Shown here: positions 14,478 through 19,899 of the stretch, piece after piece
Numbering within the stretch: position 1 is the first letter of the stretch
How the letters are laid out: each line of letters starts with the position of its first letter
Origin: JBJHBP01 sp050485685
GTDB lineage: Bacteria > Pseudomonadota > Gammaproteobacteria > Steroidobacterales > Rariloculaceae
DNA length: 19,899 nucleotides
Reading direction: 5' to 3'
Assembly: GCA_050485685.1 (NCBI GenBank)
Contig: JBJHBW010000034.1
Span: forward strand, 1 to 19,899
Translations under genes and position numbers: made by a program
Notes under the pieces: generated by a model
Database searches by the model: none
Told to the model about the DNA's origin: nothing
What the model saw: only the letters and a program-made list of their open reading frames with translations

Positions 14478-15098
14478 TCACAGGGCGTCATCCGCAGCGA
14501 GCAGGCCATATGCGACCCCTCCCGCCGTCGCCGTGCGATGCCAGTGCATGCGATCGGGTGCCTGCGGCAGACCGGCATCGCGTGCGCGTTCGACATAAAT
14601 CCGCGCGCCCGGCGACAGCCATGCGGACAATGCCGTCAGCAGGGGTTCTGCCGGCATGGCATAGGGTGGATCGAGGAACACGACGTCGAATCTTCCGGCA
14701 GGGTCGGTTCGCCCGACAGACGCACCCGCCGTCGCGACCTCCCCGCTGCGCAACCACTTCAGCACATCGGCCTGCACGACCTGCGCACTGGCATCCAGGC
14801 GGACCAGCTGTGCCTGCAGCGCGGCCGTGAGCCGGCGATCGCTGTCAACGAAGACGACGTCGCCCGCCCCTCGCGACAACGCCTCAAGGCCCAGCACACC
14901 GGTGCCGGCGAACAGATCCAGGCATCGCGCACCTTCGATCGCGGGCCCCAGCCAGTTGAACAGGGTTTCGCGCACACGGTCCGGCGTAGGTCGTGCCCCG
15001 GTGCCGGCTGCTACCGGCACCCGGGTGCCGCGCCAGCGCCCGCCTATGATGCGCACGCGATGGGCGGCGGAAGCCGGCTTTTGCAAGCGCTTCACCAT
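14478..15098 (-). CDS. rsmD: 16S rRNA (guanine(966)-N2)-methyltransferase
   Basis: RsmD methylates N2 of G966 in 16S rRNA during small-subunit assembly. The 206-residue product shows RIIGGRWRGTRV at the start of the domain, PTPDRVRETLFNWL, the SAM loop DLFAGTGVLGLEALSRGA, and the catalytic FLDPPYAMP (DPPY). The start at 15098 (MVKRLQKPA) gives the usual length. The frame stays open upstream to 15224, but that segment shows no family similarity and overlaps the probable ftsY control region. No strong ribosome binding site is visible. It is divergent from ftsY and followed by coaD, the usual arrangement in gammaproteobacteria. Confidence 0.95.
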   Translation of the reverse strand: MVKRLQKPASAAHRVRIIGGRWRGTRVPVAAGTGARPTPDRVRETLFNWLGPAIEGARCLDLFAGTGVLGLEALSRGAGDVVFVDSDRRLTAALQAQLVRLDASAQVVQADVLKWLRSGEVATAGASVGRTDPAGRFDVVFLDPPYAMPAEPLLTALSAWLSPGARIYVERARDAGLPQAPDRMHWHRTATAGGVAYGLLAADDAL

Positions 15099-15246
15099 GA
15101 GCGCGAGCCCGGAGCGGCAGGACGAATGTTGCTCATCCGGGCAAATTACCAGATACAGGGCGCCTTCCCCTGAACTGGCCGGATCCACCGCAGACGCCGG
15201 GCGGCTCAGGCATGGCGGGCACACACATTCGACATGGCACTGCCGG

Positions 15247-15252
15247 TATAAT
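15247..15252 (+). promoter_or_regulatory. candidate -10 box upstream of ftsY
   Basis: A perfect TATAAT lies 49 bases before the ftsY start codon. At 16-18 bases upstream I find no good -35 (CACATT is the best), so the promoter may need an activator or may be weak. The transcript would carry a leader of about 40 bases with GAGG before the TTG start. Confidence 0.5.
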
Positions 15253-15300
15253 CCGGCGCCTGTCGCGTACCTGGCCCCTGCCGCTCTCGAGGTTCATCCA

Positions 15301-16248
15301 TTGGCTACCGACCCTTCCCACCGGCCGGCCGCCGGCTTTTTTGCCAAGCTCAAGGCACGACTGAACCGTGGCAAGGCATGGTTCACCGAGGACCTGGCCG
15401 GCATGTTCAGCCGCGGCGTGGACGAGGACGCACTGGAAGAGCTGGAGATACGCCTGCTCAGCGCTGACGTCGGCGTGGAGGTCACGAACCGGCTGATCGA
15501 CCGCCTGCGCCGCGCCCGGGCCAGCACCGTGAAGGACGCTGCCGGCGCCATAGGCGTGCTGGAAGAGGCGATCGTGGAGATCCTGCAGCCGCTGGCGCAG
15601 CCACTGGTCATCGATCGTCAGCGCAAGCCATACGTGATTCTGGTCGTCGGCGTCAACGGCACCGGCAAGACGACCACGATAGGCAAACTCTCACACCGCC
15701 TGCGCGCTGACGGCCTGTCGGTAATGATGGCCGCCGGCGACACGTTTCGCGCCGCCGCAACCGAGCAGCTTGAAACCTGGGCGCAACGCACCGGCGCGCA
15801 GATCCTGGGCCAGACATCGGGCGCCGATCCTGCCGCCGTGGTCCACGATGCACTGACTGCAGCGCGCGCACGAGGGCTGGACGTCGTGCTTGCCGATACC
15901 GCCGGGCGCCTGCATACCGCGTCCGGACTCATGGATCAGCTGGAGAAGGTCAAGCGCGTGGTCAGGCGCTTTGATCCGGACGCGCCGCACGAAACGCTGC
16001 TGGTTCTGGACGGCAGTCAGGGCCAGAATGCGCTGGTGCAGGCGATACAGTTTCATCAGCGTATGGGCGTGACAGGGCTCGTGATCACCAAGCTGGACGG
16101 CACCGCCAGGGGAGGCATCGTGCTGGCCATCGCCGAGCGCACCGGCGTGCCGATTCGCTTCGTGGGCGTGGGCGAGGGCGTGGAGGATCTTGACGTATTC
16201 GACGCCCGCGATTTCACACGCGCCCTGCTCGGAGAACAGCGCTCTTGA
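15301..16248 (+). CDS. ftsY: signal recognition particle receptor FtsY
   Basis: FtsY docks the SRP-ribosome complex at the inner membrane and uses GTP to hand nascent membrane proteins to the translocon. The 315-residue product begins, near its N-terminus, with the amphipathic membrane-binding helix GFFAKLKARLNRG, so it almost lacks the long acidic A domain of E. coli FtsY (497 residues). The GTPase motifs follow: GVNGTGKTTTIGKL (G1), DTFRAAATEQL, DTAGRLHT (G3), TKLDGTARGG (G4 region). The start is TTG at 15301, supported by GAGG eight bases upstream; the open frame extends further 5' but has no ATG and crosses the TATAAT box. Its stop overlaps the ftsE start (TTGA, 16245-16248). Confidence 0.96.
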   Translation: MATDPSHRPAAGFFAKLKARLNRGKAWFTEDLAGMFSRGVDEDALEELEIRLLSADVGVEVTNRLIDRLRRARASTVKDAAGAIGVLEEAIVEILQPLAQPLVIDRQRKPYVILVVGVNGTGKTTTIGKLSHRLRADGLSVMMAAGDTFRAAATEQLETWAQRTGAQILGQTSGADPAAVVHDALTAARARGLDVVLADTAGRLHTASGLMDQLEKVKRVVRRFDPDAPHETLLVLDGSQGQNALVQAIQFHQRMGVTGLVITKLDGTARGGIVLAIAERTGVPIRFVGVGEGVEDLDVFDARDFTRALLGEQRS

Positions 16249-16940
16249 TCCGATTCGATAACGTCTACAAGCGTTACCCGAATGGCCACGAAGCGCTCAG
16301 TGGCGTGAGCTTCGTCGTCGAACGCGGCGAGATGGTATTCCTGACCGGACCGTCGGGCGCCGGCAAGAGCACGTTGCTGAAACTGATCGCGTTGATCGAG
16401 CGCCCGTCCCGCGGCGCCGTGCTGATCAACAACCAGAACACCTCACGCGTGCGTCGCGGCCGCATACCGCGGTTTCGCCAGCGCATAGGCATCGTTTTTC
16501 AGGATCACAAGCTGCTGTATGACCGCAGCGTGTTCGACAACGTCGCGCTGCCGCTGGTCATCGCCGGGCTGAGTCGACGCGAGACCGAACGCCGTGTTCG
16601 CGCGGCGCTGGACCAGGTCGGCCTGCTGGGCCGCGAACGCCATGAACCGATCACGCTGTCCACCGGCGAGCAGCAGCGTGTGGGCATCGCGCGCGCTGTG
16701 GCCGCGCGCCCCGATATCGTGATTGCCGACGAACCCACCGGCAACCTGGACCCTGACCTGTCACTTGAAATCATGGGTCTGTTCGAACGATTCAACGAGG
16801 TGGGCGTGACCATGCTGATCGCGACTCACGATCTGGAACTGATCGACCGCCTGGACCACCGACAGCTGAAACTGGTCAGCGGCCAGATTGCCGCGGACAG
16901 CGGCAAACGGGGTCACGGCACCGGGCTCAGCGACTGGTGA
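16245..16940 (+). CDS. ftsE: cell division ATP-binding protein FtsE
   Basis: FtsE is the ATPase of the FtsEX complex, which sits at the divisome and activates cell-wall hydrolases across the membrane through FtsX and EnvC-type partners. The 231-residue product opens MIRFDNVYKRYPNG, nearly the family consensus, and has Walker A GPSGAGKST, Q-loop FQDHKLL, the signature LSTGEQQR, Walker B IVIADEPTGNLD and switch His in ATHD. The start is TTG at 16245, sharing bases with the ftsY stop; no other codon gives the conserved N-terminus. It overlaps ftsX by four bases (GTGA). Confidence 0.97.
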   Translation: MIRFDNVYKRYPNGHEALSGVSFVVERGEMVFLTGPSGAGKSTLLKLIALIERPSRGAVLINNQNTSRVRRGRIPRFRQRIGIVFQDHKLLYDRSVFDNVALPLVIAGLSRRETERRVRAALDQVGLLGRERHEPITLSTGEQQRVGIARAVAARPDIVIADEPTGNLDPDLSLEIMGLFERFNEVGVTMLIATHDLELIDRLDHRQLKLVSGQIAADSGKRGHGTGLSDW

Positions 16941-17866
16941 GGGCGATGACAGGCGCACTCAAACGCTACGCGACCCTGCATGCACAGAATGGCCTGTCGG
17001 CGCTGGGGCGACTGGTGCGCCAGCCCGTAGCCACCGCAATGACCGTGATGGTCATCGCGATTGCACTGGCACTGCCCGGCGGTTTGCGGGTGCTGGTCGG
17101 TAATGCGGCGGCCCTCAGCGCGGCCTGGGAACATGCCGCGGATTTCACCGTCTACCTGCGCCTTGAAACGTCCGAGCAGCAGGCCACCGAGCTCGCGGCC
17201 ACGATCGAGGCGCGCCCCGATGTGGTCACCGTGCTGTTCATCAGCCGCGATGCGGCACTGGCCGAGTTCCGCGCCCGTTCCGGCATTGGCGAAATGGTGG
17301 ATGCACTGGACGAGAATCCGCTGCCCCACGCGCTGGTGGTCCGACCCGAAAGCGGCCCGGACAGCGATGTCGCCGCGCTGGCGGCGGCGCTGGCCGACAT
17401 GGCGGAAACCGAGCTGGTGCAGATCGATACCGCCTGGGTGGAGCGGCTGCGGGCCATTCTCACGCTGTCCGGGCGGGTCGTGGACATCGCCACGCTGCTG
17501 CTGGCGGCAGCCGTGGCCCTGGTCATAGGCAACACGATTCGACTTGAAATCAACAACCGGCGCACCGAGATAGAGGTCATGAAGCTGGTAGGCGGCAGCG
17601 ATGGCTTCATACGCAGGCCGTTTCTGTACCTGGGATTCTGGTACGGGCTTGCCGGCGCTGTCGCCGCATGGCTGCTGATCGCGATCACGCTGTGGCTGCT
17701 GTCGGCGCCGGTGGCCAGACTGGCCGCGCTGTACGACAGCACCTTCCGGCTCAGCGGCCTGGGCGCTTCCGGTCTGCTGACCCTGATCGTCGGGGGTACC
17801 GCGCTGGGCTGGCTGGGGGCCGGAATCGCCACCGCACGCCATCTCAGGGCCATAGAGCCGAGCTGA
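16937..17866 (+). CDS. ftsX: cell division protein FtsX
   Basis: FtsX is the membrane partner of FtsE. The 309-residue product fits the family: a cytoplasmic N-terminus, first membrane segment near 31-55, a periplasmic domain (about 56-180) expected to contact a murein-hydrolase activator, then three further membrane segments near 182-201, 232-256 and 277-299. The conserved cytoplasmic loop IRLEINNRRTEIEVMKLVGG (201-220) is clear. The start is GTG at 16937, which overlaps the ftsE stop; ATG at 16946 is possible. It is followed by 131 bases with the rpoH control region. I see no terminator, so some readthrough into rpoH is possible, as in other gammaproteobacteria with this gene order. Confidence 0.96.
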   Translation: MRAMTGALKRYATLHAQNGLSALGRLVRQPVATAMTVMVIAIALALPGGLRVLVGNAAALSAAWEHAADFTVYLRLETSEQQATELAATIEARPDVVTVLFISRDAALAEFRARSGIGEMVDALDENPLPHALVVRPESGPDSDVAALAAALADMAETELVQIDTAWVERLRAILTLSGRVVDIATLLLAAAVALVIGNTIRLEINNRRTEIEVMKLVGGSDGFIRRPFLYLGFWYGLAGAVAAWLLIAITLWLLSAPVARLAALYDSTFRLSGLGASGLLTLIVGGTALGWLGAGIATARHLRAIEPS

Positions 17867-17924
17867 CCAGGCGGCCGGGCCCTGAAAGCGGGAAGCCGCG
17901 CGCGACAGCTGATAAGCGTGTCAC

Positions 17925-17953
17925 GGAACACCGGCCTCGTTTAGCACTCTAAA
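17925..17953 (+). promoter_or_regulatory. sigma-E-like promoter of rpoH
   Basis: GGAACAC (17925-17931) and TCTAAA (17948-17953) are 16 bases apart. This fits the sigma-E (RpoE) pattern GGAACTT, a 15-17 base spacer, then TCTGA or TCnAA: the critical GGAAC core is perfect and the -10 fits. E. coli rpoH also has a sigma-E promoter (P3). The -10 lies within the left arm and spacer of the CIRCE element, so HrcA binding would block it. Transcription would start near 17960. Confidence 0.6.
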
Positions 17954-17967
17954 GGGGCGAGTGCTAG
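17941..17967 (+). promoter_or_regulatory. CIRCE operator (HrcA binding site) before rpoH
   Basis: TTAGCACTC (17941-17949), a nine-base spacer, and GAGTGCTAG (17959-17967) reproduce the CIRCE consensus TTAGCACTC-N9-GAGTGCTAA with a single mismatch at the outermost base. CIRCE is the operator of the heat-sensitive repressor HrcA and is best known in front of groESL and dnaK operons. Here it sits 31 bases before the rpoH ATG and covers promoter elements. The hrcA gene itself is not in the window. Confidence 0.93.
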
Positions 17968-17970
17968 AAT
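17941..17970 (+). promoter_or_regulatory. sigma70-like promoter of rpoH with extended -10
   Basis: TTAGCA (17941-17946) and TAGAAT (17965-17970) are 18 bases apart and match four and five of six consensus bases. TGC just before the -10 makes an extended -10 (TGnTAGAAT). Both boxes are partly formed by the CIRCE arms, so HrcA would compete directly with RNA polymerase. The predicted leader is only about 20 bases. Confidence 0.65.
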
Positions 17971-17997
17971 CTTGGGCTCAAGGGAGGTTTGCACACA

Positions 17998-18873
<876 letters not shown>

Positions 18874-18915
18874 GCGGGCGTCCGGCCGCGTGTCTTAGGT
18901 TTACGGCGAAGCCAG

Positions 18916-19596
18916 TCAGGCCTCCACGAGCGGGAACAGCGTCAGCTCCACTCGGCGGTTCATCTGTCGGCCCGCTTCAGTCGCGTTGGTCGCAATCGGC
19001 ATGCTCGGACCATGGCCCACTTCGAAGATCCGGTCGGCCAGGACGTTACGGGTTCGCAGGTACTGCCCCACCGTTGCCGCACGCCGCTGCGAAAGTCCCA
19101 CGTTATAGTCGAACGAACCGGTGCTGTCGGTATGACCGGCCACTTCGATGACGGTCTGGTTGAACTCGTTAAGCACCAGTGCCACCGAATCCAACACCTC
19201 GAAAAAGCTGGCGTTCAGATCAGCGCTGTCGAAGCCGAAGGTAATGTTGCCCGGCATGTTAAGAATGATGTTGTCGCCATCGCGCGTGACGCTGACGCCG
19301 GTGCGGTCCAGCCGCTCCCTGAGCGCCGCTTCCTGCCTGTCCATGTAGTTGCCAACGGCAGCGCCTGCCAGAGCGCCCACGCCCGCACCGATCAGCGCCC
19401 GTCGGCGTCGCTCCGAGGCGCTGTCGCCAGTGAGCACGCCCGCGGCGGCACCGGCTGCCGCACCGATCACGGCCTGGCGCTGCGCTCTGGCGGTACGCTC
19501 CTCGCGCGTGTACGGATCGAGCGTTGTGCAGGCCGTGACCGTAAACGTGGCCGCAATCAGCGCGATCCCCATCCTTTTCTTGTTCCAGGTAAGCAT
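18916..19596 (-). CDS. OmpA-family lipoprotein, YiaD-like
   Basis: The 226-residue product has a signal peptide and lipobox (VTAC, Cys23), then glycine-zipper segments (about 44-57 and 68-83: AVIGAAAGAAAG and ALIGAGVGALAGAAVG), and an OmpA C-terminal peptidoglycan-binding domain (about 108-222) with Asp157 in GHTDSTG, Arg172 in LSQRRA and NRRVEL (213-218). The wording GVSVTRDGDNIILNMPGNIT is very close to E. coli YiaD. It should anchor in the outer membrane and bind the cell wall. I chose ATG 19596 because AGGAGG lies eight bases upstream and it gives a proper signal peptide; the frame is open to 19692, but that part lacks family similarity. It converges on rpoH and is divergent from the partial gene at the right edge. 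Confidence 0.94.
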   Translation of the reverse strand: MLTWNKKRMGIALIAATFTVTACTTLDPYTREERTARAQRQAVIGAAAGAAAGVLTGDSASERRRRALIGAGVGALAGAAVGNYMDRQEAALRERLDRTGVSVTRDGDNIILNMPGNITFGFDSADLNASFFEVLDSVALVLNEFNQTVIEVAGHTDSTGSFDYNVGLSQRRAATVGQYLRTRNVLADRIFEVGHGPSMPIATNATEAGRQMNRRVELTLFPLVEA

Positions 19597-19734
19597 TCCC
19601 GTATCCTCCTGAGTTGCCGCTTCCCTTCCTGCGGGAGCGGTATCATGACCGCCAAAAGCTGAACAGAACGTGACTGAGCGCTGAAAAATCACACTTCGTT
19701 ATCGTCCCGCGAGACCATTGACCGGCTGCATCCC

Positions 19735-19899
19735 GTGGACCGCTGGCTGCGCCGCTATCGGGGTGACAGCATGGCCCCGCAAGGCCTGGATTTCCTGCTC
19801 ACGCCGATGATCGTGCTCGGCTGGCTGGGCCTGCTCTGGTCCCTGCCGGTGCCGCGCATGTTCAGCGAATCGTCACCGGTGTTCAACTGGGCCACATTG
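19735..19899 (+). CDS. DUF962/Mpo1-like membrane protein, 3' end outside window
   Basis: The frame is open from 19678 to the window edge. It reads VDRWLRRYRGDS, then a hydrophobic segment (LGWLGLLWSLPVP) and SPVFNWATL, which resembles the start of DUF962 (Mpo1-like) proteins, small multi-pass membrane proteins; yeast Mpo1 is an alpha-dioxygenase of 2-hydroxy fatty acids. Typical members have a conserved His early in the domain, which I do not clearly see here, so this may be a divergent relative. The start is uncertain: GTG at 19735 gives the usual WL..Y opening, ATG at 19771 is later, and neither has a good ribosome binding site. Only about 55 residues are visible. Confidence 0.5.
   Translation, partial: MDRWLRRYRGDSMAPQGLDFLLTPMIVLGWLGLLWSLPVPRMFSESSPVFNWATL

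Noticed and set aside
14827..15300. In-frame 5' extension of ftsY by up to 158 codons
   Set aside because: It overlaps rsmD antisense and the TATAAT box, has no FtsY A-domain acidity, and the GAGG plus TTG at 15301 gives the conserved membrane-binding helix near the N-terminus.
16913..17842. 309-codon minus-strand open frame opposite ftsX
   Set aside because: Gln/Gly/His-rich composition typical of an antisense shadow; ftsX on the plus strand has family motifs and membrane segments.

Overview
The window reads as chromosomal DNA of a GC-rich gammaproteobacterium. L28, L33, FtsX, Fpg, the RpoH box protein and a YiaD-like OmpA lipoprotein all resemble the gammaproteobacterial versions, and the gene order matches two neighbourhoods known from E. 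coli and Pseudomonas. I cannot name the genus. Gene density is very high: no stretch longer than about 230 bases lacks a gene, and I see no phage, insertion sequence, CRISPR array or rRNA. Nearly everything is housekeeping.

Layout. 1-2360: a tRNA-Gly(CCC) gene pointing left, then trmB (with an unusual GST-repeat tail) and an AmpG-type muropeptide permease pointing right. 2374-5186: a left-pointing block of an exonuclease III/Crc-family gene, a secreted S41 protease lipoprotein and a small secreted protein of unknown function. 5255-6661: pyrE and a DUF4124 protein pointing right. 6674-8424: coaBC and dut pointing left, coupled by an ATGA overlap. 8650-9936: radC, rpmB and rpmG pointing right. 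9976-11199: a fatty-acid desaturase pointing left. 11370-12182: mutM. 12194-15098: rsmD, coaD and ggt pointing left. 15301-17866: ftsY, ftsE and ftsX pointing right, with overlapping reading frames. 17998-18873: rpoH. 18916-19596: a YiaD-like lipoprotein pointing left. The right edge holds the start of a DUF962/Mpo1-like membrane protein.

Two blocks that are separate in E. coli are joined here: mutM/coaD/rpmBG/radC/coaBC/dut/pyrE and rsmD/ftsYEX/rpoH. Functional themes are coenzyme A synthesis (coaBC, coaD), nucleotide metabolism and DNA repair (dut, pyrE, radC, mutM, xth), ribosome and tRNA production (rpmB, rpmG, rsmD, trmB, tRNA-Gly), membrane protein targeting and division (ftsY, ftsEX), and envelope functions (AmpG, S41 protease, GGT, desaturase, OmpA-like protein).

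The most interesting signal is regulatory. The rpoH leader carries a near-perfect CIRCE operator (HrcA binding site) at 17941-17967. It sits between the -35 and extended -10 of a sigma70-like promoter and overlaps the -10 of a sigma-E-like promoter, so the heat-shock sigma factor gene may be under both HrcA repression and sigma-E activation. A second theme is a run of short tandem repeats, all with periods divisible by three, at gene boundaries between about 0.9 and 10 kb. I do not see a novel multi-gene system such as a defence island or a biosynthetic cluster.
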